Positions 1-12,126 of a stretch of 64,000 bases of DNA are shown here, one piece after another. The first letter of the stretch is position 1; each line of letters opens with the position of its first letter. Below the pieces are notes generated by a model, which worked only from the letters and a program-made list of their open reading frames with translations, was not told the DNA's origin and made no database searches. A program made the position numbers and the translations under genes. This stretch comes from Symsagittifera roscoffensis (lineage: Eukaryota > Xenacoelomorpha > Acoela > Convolutidae), in the NCBI RefSeq assembly GCF_963678635.1, contig NC_087069.1, forward strand, positions 45,117,448-45,181,447, given 5' to 3'.

Positions 1-1649
1 AAATTATTTTTTTTGTGGAATTCTGATGGATTGAAGTTTAATTGGATATTTATACAATTTAGGAGATGCTAGGAATTAATCTGTAATGACGTCTCATAAA
101 ACTCTAGGAGAATTTGATTAATTTACAAACATGATGCCTGAAAAGTTTCCAAAGACAACACCAGACGCAGAAATAAGTTTTTTGTAAAAGATTTGAGAAG
201 CTCAAAATTCAAAGTTTGAGTCTGATGTATTAAAAATTGTTGAACTTTTCCTTGATGGTTAAGGTTCTGTCAGTGAGAACGTGTCTCTTTTCCTATCAAA
301 ATTTAAATGTGTCAAATTTATTTGTTTTTCAACTTAAAATTTTTTTTTGCACTGTTCTGAATTTCTTAACAGGTGTGCAAAATTTATTAGAAAATAATTT
401 TTTTTGTAGAATGCAAGTTTTTCTGATGTTTCAAAAAAAAGATATGCAAAATCCTCTTTCATTTCTTCTTATGAAACTGCGAAAAACGCAATAATTTAAT
501 GTAAGAAACGGGTTAAATTATTGTGATGTTAGGATATTTCAACGTTGATGACTTTGAGTGCTATTCTCTATCCTAAAACCTTGTTTTTCTTATGTCCTTG
601 ATCAACAAACATTCGAAAAACATATTTACTGATGACCAAATTTAGCACATGCGGTAAAGTGTCACGAATAATTTTTGTAAGATGCAAACGTTGATTGGTT
701 TTTTAACGTGTGCTCATGTGCGCTAACTTTTTTGCGGAAAATGTAATGATGTTTATATAATGTGTGCTAAGTTGTTATGTTTTTCTTCATTATGTGTGCA
801 AAAGATCTTTTCTTTACCATGTTTGCAAATAAATTTATGAAACGTTTTGCAAATAGCAAAAAGAATAAGTTTTTTATAACCCAGGGGCAAACGTTTTTCA
901 GTAAACTTTTCTAAGAAATTTTCGACCTCTTACCTTATCGCTTTGATTAGATTATTCCTATATCATAAAAACAAAAAAAACTATATGGAAAAAAAACACC
1001 GCACAAGACAACAACTTATTTATTTACAAATTAAAGGAGCGATGAAAAAAAAAACGAAAATGAAATTAAGATTTCATCGCCAGTGTATCACTTGGTGGTA
1101 AGCTCATTGGACTCCTTGTCTCAGAAAAACCCTCATTTGAATTAGGTATAATTTGAAATAAATTTTGAAATAGGTTTTTGTACAAGGTGCAAAAACTGTT
1201 TTGAATTTATGAACAAGAAAGCCATTTTTTTTAAAGATCCGAAAATTTTCTTTGGCTCGTGTGCTTAAAAAGTTTTTGCAGGATGCAAAAATTGTTTGGA
1301 ATGTTTTAACAAATGTGCAGAACTTTTATGAAACATTTCGCAAGATGCAAACCTGTTCTGAATTTTTTAACAAGATGCAAAAGGTGTTAGGAATTTGTTT
1401 CGTAGGATGCAAAATTTGTTTGTGGTTTTTTGGAAAAGAAATGCAAAAACATTTTCTTCTTTTCCCTTATGAAAATGCGAAAAACGCAAAAATTTATTGT
1501 AAAAAATCTAGTTAAACTATTTCTATGTAAGGATATTTCAAGGTTGATGACTTTGAGTGCTATTCCCTATCTTAAAACTTCGTTTTTCTTATGTCTTTGA
1601 TCAACTTACATGCTATAAATATCTTTTCAAATTATCAAATAAAAAAAAG

Positions 1650-2366
1650 AATTTCCTAAACTTCATAAAAAATAAAAGTTAAATAAACTGCACGAAAAAT
1701 TAATAACAAAATTTTTTAAATGCGGGAAAATTTCACGAATTTTTTCTTCAGATGCAAAATTTTCTTTGATTTTTATCAGGCGCGCAATATTTTGTCTGAA
1801 AAATGTAATGATGTTTTTATAATGTGTGCAAAAGTTTATATAAATTACTTCATTATGTGAGCAAAAAAAGTTCTGAAACTTCTTAGGAGATGTCAAATTT
1901 GTTTCAATATTTTTATCATGTTTTTATGTAAATTTTAACATGTGTTCAAATAGTATATCACAGGTTTTTGCATGATTCAAATTTAGCTTTATTTCAAATT
2001 CTATTCATTTGTTGAAAAAAACCCAAGCTAAATTTGAATCATGCAAAAACCTGTGATATGCTATTTGAACACATGTTAAAATTTACATAAAAACATGACA
2101 AAAATATTGAAACAAATTTGACATCTCCTAAGAAGTTTCAGAACTTTTTTTGCTCACATAATGAAGTAAATTATAACAACTTTTGCACACATTATAAAAA
2201 CATCATTACATTTTTCACACAAAATATAGCGCGCCTGATAAAAATCAAAGAAAGTTTTGCATCTGAAGAAAAAATTCGTGAAATTTTCCCGCATTTAAAA
2301 AATTTTGTTATTAATTTTTCGTGCACTTTTTTTAACTTTCATTTTTATGAAGTTTAAGAATTTCTT
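1650..2366. repeat. 0.7 kb near-perfect inverted repeat
   Basis: The left arm (about 1,650-1,989) and right arm (2,025-2,366) are reverse complements with few mismatches, around a 35-bp spacer (1,990-2,024). The left arm resembles other parts of the satellite block (for example 6,660-6,850), so the right arm looks like an inverted copy. Matching open frames of 77 and 79 codons occur on opposite strands only because the arms are copies of each other. Transcripts through it could fold into a long hairpin. Confidence 0.8.
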
Positions 2367-2744
2367 CAATTTGCGAAAAACTTAATTCAAATTCTATTCA
2401 TTTGTTGAAAAAACTAAGTTTTTGCAAATTTTGCAAAAGTTTTTATGATTTTTTCCGTTATATGTGCAAAAAAATGTTCTGAAAATTCTTACAGTATGTT
2501 AAGTATGTTTTATTTTTTTCTACTCTCTTTGCAAATAAAGTTGTTAAATGTTTTGCAGATTGCAAAACTTTTATGATTTTTTAACCCATGTGCAAAAACT
2601 CTCTATTAAACTTTTTAAAGTAAGTTTCTACCTCTTATTTTATCTCTTTTGTTTGATTATTCGTATATTTTAAAAAAAAACACTCTATGGAAAAAAAGAC
2701 AAAGCACAAGACACCAACTAAAATATTTACAACCTAAAGGAGCT

Positions 2745-2840
2745 ATGAAATTGAAACGAAAACAGAATTTAGATTTCATCGGATGTGGTTCGCTTGGTGG
2801 TTTGCTCATTGGACTCCTTGGCTCAGAAAAACCCTCATCG
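2745..2840 (+). other. Recurrent block with a conserved open frame
   Basis: This is the clearest of six related blocks (others near 1,058, 3,975, 4,345, 5,086 and 6,152). In all six, the frame reading GCGSLGGLLIGLLGSEKPS or a close variant stays open for about 20 codons. Here an ATG with a Lys-rich lead precedes it. The other copies do not share a continuous upstream frame, so this may be a conserved non-coding block or an exon remnant carried in a repeat. I do not recognise the peptide. Confidence 0.3.
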
Positions 2841-4267
2841 TTTTCGTTTTTTTTTTTTTAAAAACTGTAAAACTTGAATTGAGTTTTTTTTTGTACAAGG
2901 TGCAAAAAATGTTTTGAATTTTTAAACAAGAAAGCCATATTTTTCAAGATGCAAAAATTTCCTTTGACTTGTATGCTTAAATTTTTAATGAAAAAATTTT
3001 TGCAAGATGCAAAAATTGTCTGGAATGTTTCATCAAATGTGCGTATTTTTAAAAAAATTTCGCAAGATGCAAAACTGTTCTTTGTATGCTTAAAATTTTA
3101 ATGAAAATTTTTTTGCCAGATGCAAAAATTGTTTGGAATGTTTTAACAAATGTGCTGATTTTTTTGAAAAATTTCGCAAGAGTTTTTCAAGATTATTAGG
3201 ATTTTTTTGTATTATGCAAGTTTTTTTGGTTTTTCGAAAAATGTATGCAAAATCCTTACTTATTTTTTCTTATGAAAACGCGAAAAAGGCAAATTTTCAT
3301 TGTAAGAAGTTTTGGTAAAGTATTGCGATGTTAGGATATTTCAACGTGGATGACTTTGGGTGCTTTTCCCTATATTTAAACAGTATTTTTCTGATGTCGT
3401 TGATCAACAAGCATGGAAAAAATTTGTTACCTAATGATCAAACTTGGTACAAAAAATTTCGTAAACGTCATAAAGTCATATAGTGATAACAGTGCGAGAG
3501 AAGTTTTTAACAGTTTCTTCAAATTGCGGGAAAGTGTCACCAAAAAATTTTCGCGAAATGCTAAATTTTTTTTGATTTCTTAACATAATCGCTAAACTTT
3601 TTGTGGAAAATGTGGTAATGTTTATATAATGTGTGCAAAAGTTGTACTGATTTTTTTCATTATGTGCGCAAAAAAATTTCTGAAATTTGTTACGAGATTC
3701 AAACTTGTTTTAGTTTTTTTACCTTGTTTGCAAATAACTTTGTGAAATATTTTGCAGATTGCAAAACTAAATAATTTTTAACTCAAGTGCAAAAATTCTC
3801 TAGTTTGCTTTTTAAAGAAAGTTTCTACCTCTTTTTTTTATCTCTTTAGTTTGTTTATTCGTATATCTTAAGAACAAAAAAATTAGATGAAAAGAACTAC
3901 ACCGCACAAGACAACAACTATTTAAATTACAAATTAAAGCAGCGATGAAATAAAAACGAAATTAAAATCAAAATTTTTTTGCCGGTGGTTCGCTTGGTGG
4001 TTTGCTCATTGGAGTCCTTGGCTCAAAAAATCCCTCATTGACTGTGATCGTTAGTGGATGCTCGACAGATACTTCTCATTTCAATAAATTAGAAAGTCGT
4101 TCACAGTTTGAGCCATTTATACGGAGACAAGAACTCCAATTTCTGGAAATCTTACTCCAAATCTGATTTCATTTTTCGTGAAATGTTTTGCAGAATCAAA
4201 ACTAATATGATTTTTCAGCCCATGTGCGGAAGTTTTGTATAAGAAATTTCTATGAAATTTTCCACCT

Positions 4268-5637
4268 TTTACATTATCTCTTTGATTTGATTACTCCCAT
4301 ATCTTGAAAATTGAAACAGCAGGTGAAAACAAATTGAAAATAAAATTGAGATTTCATTGGCTGTGGTTCGCTTGGTGGTTTGCTCAACGGAGTCCTTGGG
4401 TCAGAAGATACTTCAACGTGTTCGATTTTTTCAACGAATAAATAAAACTTGAAGTGCAAAAACTGTTCTGAAATTTCTTACGAGATTTGTTTTAAATTTT
4501 TATCATGTTTTCATGTAAATTTTAACATGTAATCAAAAACTATTTCACATGTTTTTGCATGATGCAAGTTTTGCTTTGTTTTTTTCTACTAATAAATAAA
4601 GTTTGAATTAAGTTTTCTATACAAGCTACAAAATGTTTTGAAGTTTTACACAGTGAGCCAAATTTTTCAAGATGCATTTTTTTCATTGATTTTTAGCATG
4701 TGCGCTAAAAAAGTGTTTGTGAAAAATGATGTTTTTATAGTTTTTGCAAAGTTGTTATGAGTTTTTCCGTTATGTGATCAAAAATTGTTCTGAAATTTCT
4801 TACAGGGTCTCAAATTTAGTTTTAGTTTTTTTTTCACCCTGTTTGCAAATAGATTTTGTGAAATGTTTTGCAGATTGCAAAACTAATATGCTTTTTTAAC
4901 CCATGTTCAATTGTAATTTTACTAATTTGTTCTAAGAAATTTTTTAGTTCTTACATTATCTCTTTGATTTGATTACTCCCATATCTTGAAAATTAAAACA
5001 GCAGATGAAAAAAAATTACACCGCACAAGACAACAATTAGTTTTTTCACAAATAAAAGCAGCAATGAAAACAAATTGAAATTAAAATTGAGATTTAATCG
5101 GCTGTGGTTCGCTTGGTGGTTTGCTCAATAGACTCCTTGAGTCAGAAGATACCTCATCGTGTTCGACTTTTTCAACGAATAAATAAAACTTGAAGTGCAA
5201 AAATTGTTCTGAGATTTCTTACGAGATGTCAAATTTGTTTTAATTTTCTATCATGTTTTTATGTAAATTTTAACATGTAATCAAAAACTATTTCACATGT
5301 TTTTGCATGATGCAAGTTTTGCTTTGTTTTTTTCTACTAATAAATAAAGTTTGAATTAAGTTTTCTATACAAGCTACAAAATGTTTTGAAGTTTTACACA
5401 GTGAACCAAATTTTTCAAGATGCATTTTTTTCATTGATTTTTAGCATGTGCGCTAAAAAAGTGTTTGTGAAAAATGATGTTTTTATAGTTTTTGCAAAGT
5501 TGTTATGAGTTTTTCCGTTATGTGATCAAAAATTGTTCTGAAATTTCTTACAGGGTCTCAAATTTAGTTTTAGTTTTTTTTTCACCCTGTTTGCTAATAG
5601 ATTTTGTGAAATGTTTTGCAGATTGCAAAACATGATT
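4268..5637. repeat. Direct tandem duplication, about 0.69-0.74 kb
   Basis: 4,268-4,912 and 4,953-5,637 are nearly identical in order and sequence. The second copy contains an extra stretch of about 57 bp (near 5,010-5,065) that other landmark blocks also have. Homology stops abruptly at about 5,637. This is the youngest duplication inside the satellite-like block. Confidence 0.7.
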
Positions 5638-7826
5638 TTTTTGAAAGTTGTGAGGTTTACAGGGCATATCTCTGGAAATTTTTTTCCAAACTAAATTCCA
5701 AATTTTGTGAAATATTTTGCAAATTGCAAAACTAATATGCTTTTTTGACCCATGCACAAAAAATTTTTAATAATTTATTCTAAGATTTCTTCTTCTCACA
5801 TTATTCCTTTGATTTGATTATCCCTATATCTTGAAAACAAAAACACTAGATGAAAAAAAAATCAGAGTTGGTGAATTTTTTAGAGAAAATTTCTAGAAAT
5901 CTTAGTCCAAATCTGATACCATTTTTTCCTGAAATATTTTGCAAAAAGCAAAACTAATATGATTTTTCAGCCCATGTGCGAAAGTTTTGTATTAAAAACG
6001 TCTATGAAAATTTCTACCTCTTAAATTATCTCTTTGATTTGATTTTTCCCATATCTTGAAGAAAAAAACACTAGATGAAAAAAATGCACCGCACAAGACA
6101 ACAATTAATTTTTTTACAAGTGAAAGCAGCGATGAAAACAAATTAAAATTAAAATTGAGATTTCATCGGCTGTGGTTCGCTTGGTGGTTTGCTCAATGGA
6201 GTTCTTGGGTCAAAAGATACCTCATCGTGTTCGACTTTTTCAATGAATAAAAAAAAACTTGAAGAAGGTTTTTTTGCACAAAGTGCAAAAATTGCTTTGA
6301 TTTTTAAACAAGAAAGCAATATTTTTTCATGAAGTCTTATGAAAAAGTTTTTTCAATATGCAAAAATTGTATGAAAAGTTTGAACGAAAGTTTTGAATTA
6401 ACATGAAACCTTTTGCAAGATGCAAAACGGTTCTGAATTTTTTAACAAGTGTGCAAAATGTTTAGGAGCTTGTTTCGGTTTTGTGGGATGCAAGTTTTTT
6501 TTGTATTTTTTTTGAAAATATATACAAAAACATTTTCTTCTTTTTCTCATGAAAAAGCAAAAACGTAAAATTTTATTGACGACCTTGAGGGCTGTTCCTT
6601 ATCTTAAAACATCGTTTTTCTGATGCCTTCGATCAACATACACGCATAAAATATATTTTCAACTTATCAAATTTAAAACAAAGAGTTTCTTAAACTTCAT
6701 AAAATTAAAAATTAATGAGAGTGCACAGAAAAATTATAACAAATTTTATAAACGCGGGAAAATTTCACGAATTTTTTCTTCAGATCAAAAATTTAAAATT
6801 TCTTTGATGTTTATCATGTGCGCTAAATTCATCGTGAAAAACGTAATAAAGTTTTTTAATGTCTGCAAAAATTGTTATGGTTTACTTCATTATCTGTGCA
6901 AAAAATGTTCTGAAATTTCTTACGAGATGTCAAATTTTTTTAAATTTTCTATTATGTTTTTTACGTAAATTTTTATGTAAATTTCACAAGTTTTTGCATG
7001 ATGCAAGTTTTGCTTTGATTTTTTCAACAAATAAATAAAATTTAAATTAAGTTTTCTTTATAAGCTGCAAGAATTGATTTAAATTTTTTAACAGTGAGCC
7101 AAATTTTTCAAGATGCAAATTTTTCTTTGATTTTTAACATGTGCGCGAACATGTGCAGTAAAATGATGTTTTTAAAAATTTTGCAAGTTTGTTATGAGTT
7201 GTTCCGTTATATGTGCAAAAAATTTTCTGGAAAAATTTTCAGGATGTCAAATCTGTTTTAGTTTTTTATCCTACTTGCAAATAAATTTGAGAAACGTTTT
7301 GCAGATTGCAAAACTTACATGATTTTTTAACTCATGTGCAAAAACTCTGTAGTAAGTTTTTAATGTAAGTTTCAACTTCTTGTTTTATTGCAAAACTGAA
7401 CTGATTTTTTCGAAAATGGTGAGTTTTTTGGGGCAGATTTCTAGAAGTTTTATTCCAAACTAAATTCCAAATTTTGTGAACTGTTTTGCAAATTGCAAAA
7501 TAATTATAATTTTTTAACCCAGGTACAAAATAATTTTAGTAATTTACTCTTAAAAACTTTCTACCTCTTTTTTTATGTCTTTGATTTGATTATTCCCACA
7601 TCTTAAAAATAAAAACACTAATTGAAAAAACTCAGATTGGTGAATTTTTCAGGGCAGATTTCTGGAACCCTTATTCCAATTTTTTTGAAATCTTTTGCAA
7701 AATGCAAAACGAATATGATTTTTCAACCCATGTGCAAAAATTTTGGGGTGAATTTTTCTAAGAAATTTTTGTACCTCTTACATTATCTCTTTACTTTGAT
7801 CAGTCCCATATCTTAAAAACAAAAAC

Positions 7827-8883
7827 ACTATACGATTAACCTGGTGCTCAAGTAGATAAAGTTAGCTACAGTTCACTCTTTCATGAGCGCTTTGAATTCT
7901 CTTTAGAGATAAGGTGATGAAATTTTTCTGAATCTTTTTGAAACCCAAATAAGTTTGAAAATTTGAGACTTTCTAATTTTGTGTAAGAACTTGCTAGGAT
8001 TTCGCCAATAAAATTTATAATTTTTAACTTTTGGGTTGGGGAAAACCTTGCGGAAAAAGTTGGGCTTTAAAAGTTTAAAGCAAAATGGTGGGCTCAAAGT
8101 TTCTGGCTATCGGGTTTTGGCTATCATTTTTTGCTTAAGTAGAAACCTGACTTTTTGGCTAAGTGTTACTTTTAAAACCCGAAGATTATCAATAAACTGA
8201 CCACATGAACATTAAAAATTCATATCTGAGGTTGCAGATGGTTTTTTATTTCGAACAAAAAAGTAGCAAATTTTTTTTGCCTTTCTAATTCTAAAATCTT
8301 AGTACAACTTGGGTTTTGAACGACGAGAACATAGCACAGTAAAAACTTGTTTGGTTTTGGTAGTTACTAAAAAGTTTGGATCATGCCGGCATTTTAAAGT
8401 TGCGGTCAAACATCAGGATGTATTGACAATGTCCTTCAAAAGGTTGAACGTCTTGCAATGGACTGTATCCTTGCAAAGTAGACCTTTCTGTAGATCAGTG
8501 TCGAGGAAAAAAAAAGGGTAGCTGATTCAGTAGCGTGCGTCCTAATGATAGATTTTTACAAGTTGCACTATAATTGAACAAAAGCAAAAAATTGGAGACG
8601 CAGTTCAAACATCAGCTCATAATAATCTATACAAATTTAAAACAATTCCAAGAGGATTTCCATAGGTTGCCACTGATGGGTCTTTCTTCAGTAGCAATAA
8701 TATGGTGGGGGGATCATTGGTTGAACGAGGGGGGGGGGGTTTGTTCAACTGTTGAAAATGTGAAGAGAATGGATGAACAGTGTGGCGGGTGTGACTCAAA
8801 GTAAACTGCACCACCTGTTTTAAACCAGCTTCCATATAAGCCGCACATCAGTCCCCCCAGTTCCCTCTTCTCGCCAGTTTACC

Positions 8884-8914
<31 letters not shown>

Positions 8915-9590
8915 ACACAAACATTTTGCTGATCGTGAATTGAGGGAGGATTTAAATAACTAGGGGTAAAGAGATGAAGTTCACGTTGAGTAGCCCCACA
9001 GTTCAATGGTGAAATTCTGAGAGGGAATAAACAATAAACAGGGGTGGGGGGGGGGGGGGGGGGGATAACAACATCAGTAAGAAAAAAAACTGCCATAAAA
9101 TCACGATTTCGTGAGTTGATTATCTTTTGTTTTATTTTCATTTTGCTGATTGTTTTTTTCAAAACTTACCTTCGACCAAAAAAGGCAAAAAGCTGAGGAA
9201 ACGAACGATTTTCTTTTTTTATGTTGAGAGAAAGCTTGATTATAATAGAAAAAGAATGTATCATGTTGGATTGTTTTTGAAACTGGTATCTATAATCGAC
9301 GAAATTGTCCTATACTTTTGTCACTAGAAACCTATTTTAATCGATTTTTATCCATTAAACTCCAGTGCGGGAAGTAATTTCTCTAGTTAGTGAATTCAGT
9401 TAATCACTCGAACAAATTAGCTAAAAAATTGACCAGAGGGCGTGTTTCAGTACTTACTTTGAATGTAAAGCGAGAATTTGCATTAATACTTTAACCAAAT
9501 AAGCTCTCGAATGATCAGCCAATCGCGAGTCAAAATTCAGCAGTAGTATCCGTTGAAAACAGCGGATCCTCATTTCAACGATGAAAGCTT
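7827..9590 (-). mobile_element. BEL/Pao LTR-like repeat, copy A
   Basis: The left edge is a clean junction: the satellite block ends and sequence beginning TACGATTAACCTGGTGCT starts, an edge also seen at about 12,138, 15,360 and 48,318. Internal coding remnants lie on the minus strand, so this is the 3' end of a minus-strand element. The segment is about 1.7 kb and carries long G/C homopolymers plus a (CA)n tract near 8,880-8,920. About 0.5 kb (8,855-9,385) is missing from copies B and C and may be a nested insertion. LTR status is inferred from its repeated position flanking internal regions. Confidence 0.5.
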
Positions 9591-12126
9591 TTTTGGGCTT
9601 TTTATAAAGTAACCAGCAGTTGCTTGATGAAGGTTTAATATGGCAATAGAAGGCCAACGTTTTGCACCATACTGAACGTTTTGCACCCATCCTCTTCTTT
9701 AATACCTATTTGCATAAGCATGTTCAAGAACCGCCGATACGTCCACAGATTTTTTCCGGAATCGTATAAGAAGGCCAAACATGTTGTTAAGTCGGTCTGG
9801 CTCAGTTTCAAGGCAGGAGTTTAACGAGACGCCTTTGCACGGTTGACGCCTTTGCACGGTTGTATGGACTACGCACGGGTGGTTTGGGAGGTACCAAATA
9901 AATTGAGTCTGTCATTTGATGTAGTTTTTTTCCGAGGTCAGTAGCAAGCAATTGCTCAAAATTTCGCAAATTTTATGGATGTTTTAAAGCCGTCTCTACA
10001 GTGTTTCAGGTTAGTCGTTTCCTACCGGACAGTTGGTGAGAATTTTCACTTCGCTGTTCCAGGATTTACTTTGATGCGATCTCCATCGCTCAATGCTTTG
10101 TTCCATAAATTTGCTCTTTTTGGAGAGTTTAGCTTTGCTGTCTTCGTGGATGCCTGATACTTTCACTTTTGGGAATTTTCTTATGTTTCAACGGAAGTAG
10201 CGTCTTCTTGTTCGGTTAAGTCAATAGTGTTAGCAAAATGCGAGCTTGACTCGGAACTAATAGATTTCCAGTTGAGTGGGCCAGTGAATGTTCAAACTTG
10301 TAGGCTTTTGACAGCGTATGGTGTGCCTGTAGGACCTTTCCTGATACGACTCTCTGAGTTTTCCCGGAACGCGTGGCAAAACTTGTTCTGTGTTGTCATT
10401 TAGATCAGGACACGTCGAAGATAGTCGTAGATTGAGCAGGTTCTTTTAGGATTGTTTGCGTCGAAAACATCAAAACTCAGAGCTTGAAGTAAACAAAATG
10501 ACTATAGAGTAAAACAAAGTTTAGTAGCGAGTAGCAAAATGTGAGCCAATACCTAGCCGACTAGCCAGACCAGATATACTTTTACTGAAACTGCTTTACT
10601 CTGTTGTTTGTTTTTCTTTATTTGCTTTACAAGGAATGTTTTCAGCTGTTTTAAGCAGCTGAAGCACAGTTTATTTTTTTTTCAGCATCTCTCCACATTG
10701 ATTTATATGAAGTCACTAAGATTCCGGATTTTTTCCAATGAAGTCCGCTTGATTACTTTTTGGTATACTAAAATTATTACTCTCAATGAGATACCTGAAG
10801 ATCTACCGTAGTATTGCCTGAACTTTGAAATAAGTTAAGTTGAGTTGAGTGTCGGATAATTCTTGCATTTTCAAGTGGAGACATTATCCCGCATCGTTAG
10901 AAGTCGATCGTTCTATATCGTGGTTCTATTCGATTTATTATTTCAAATTTTTGAGAATATTGTATTCGAGGTCGTGCGTCACGCCGTGTTCTTCCCACTT
11001 ACTGGGAGCTTTGAACGAGCAAGTCGGGTTAGGGGTTAGGTTGCTAGACATTGGTCAGCTGTGAGGCCGTTAAGTTCGAAGGTTTGAATTAGTTTCCAGA
11101 TCAATGCAGCGTATTTGATAAAAACCTGTTGTTCGCTCTGCATCAATCGGTCAAACTTTTCCCGGATGAAGGCTGGTACTTTGTAAACTTGAATACCGTA
11201 TGTACGCAAAAATTCAAGTAGTGACTGCTCGTACTGGGAAGAACTGGTTACATAGCTTTCTATAAGGGATTTAGAACTATCAGTAAAAAAAATGAATTTA
11301 AGTAAGTAAATTTTTAAACAGTGCTTAGACTTGAGTTATTACCTATCGCAGTCTAATCAAGTGGGATGCCGTCGAACTTCAGTTTTAAGTCCGGTAATTT
11401 GAACCCTTTTAATTTTTAATTGCTGATAGTAGTCGGCTGAATTTTAACGTAGTTGCTGGTTGGTTTTTTTTTTCATTAAAAAAAGTGCTGCGTTGTGGCT
11501 CGTGTGATTGCGAGTTGGTCCTATGATGGTTATTGAGGTTGCTGGCAATCTAGTTTTCGGAAGTAATAACGAGTTTATTCGTAATTGAAACTTTTAGAAT
11601 ACCATATCGGTTGCTGTCAGTTGACATCTGTGATTCGTGCGTTGAGTTAGAACTAATGGAGGCGAGAAAATTTATAGTAGAGGGGCGCGAAAATTCAAAG
11701 AGTACAGGTTTGCTGCGGGCGAGACTCAACTGGAATCAATGGCTGAAGTAGTGGTCACATCGTTGATCGCTACATCTGTAGCTCTATTAGTTCATATTGG
11801 AGTTGGAACACTTCAGCGTTGAGGAGCATCTAAGTCAGAGCAGTTTCAGATCTGTCCTGCACTCTGAGTGGGCTACTTGACCTTGTGGAAATGGAGCCTT
11901 CGTTGGTTAAGACTTGTTAGTATTTCCATCCAAACATTGATTGGTGGGTCGCACTTTCGTTTTCGTAGCGTTGAAGCAATGTCGAGGCCTTCTTGTGCTT
12001 CTTGAGTAGAAAACACGGCAAAATCATCTGCGCGTTTAAGGAGCAGATTGACACATGTAGTTACCTTAATAAATGGTTTAGAAATTTCGTAAGTTTCAAC
12101 AATCACAAAAGATTATTTTCTCATTT
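9591..12126 (-). pseudogene. Decayed BEL/Pao internal region A (gag to partial RT)
   Basis: This stretch aligns with the better preserved copy at 45,490-48,290. From the right (5' on the minus strand) it holds a gag-like remnant, with an open stretch at 11,873-12,106 containing LDIASTLRKRKC that is shared with 43,255-43,569, then more gag-like sequence. It ends in a truncated reverse transcriptase remnant (9,454-9,900). Frames are broken many times. RNase H and integrase are absent: the RT remnant runs straight into LTR-like sequence. It is a non-functional relic. Confidence 0.6.

Larger units (their letters stand above)
1..7826. repeat. Degenerate TGCAAA-rich satellite-like block
   Basis: The whole stretch is AT-rich and built from a loose motif around GATGCAAAAATTGTTTTGAA and TGTGCAAAA, recurring every few tens of bases, with longer blocks repeated at about 0.4-1.7 kb. 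A recognisable landmark block (GGTTCGCTTGGTGGTTTGCTC and relatives) recurs near 1,090, 2,785, 3,987, 4,363, 5,104 and 6,170. Short open frames here are low complexity, and most are not conserved between repeat units. I see no convincing gene. The block ends sharply at 7,826 where BEL/Pao sequence starts. Confidence 0.7.

Noticed and set aside
1663-2357. Two similar 77-79 codon frames on opposite strands
   Set aside because: They are the same sequence in the two arms of a palindrome, AT-driven and Lys/Asn/Phe-rich, with no relatives in the other repeat units.
1-7826. CRISPR-like array of short repeats
   Set aside because: The units are degenerate, irregularly spaced and AT-rich, and the genome has eukaryotic retroelements and introns.
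8309-8521. Plus-strand frame repeated at 12,626 and 15,854 (HFKVAVKHQDVLTMSFKR)
   Set aside because: Conserved only because it lies in repeated LTR-like DNA. It is on the strand opposite to the element's genes and is broken in the copy near 43,650.
8848-9162. 104-codon minus-strand frame with Pro, Val-Cys and Gly runs
   Set aside because: It is a translation of poly-C/G and CA tracts in a BEL/Pao LTR-like segment.
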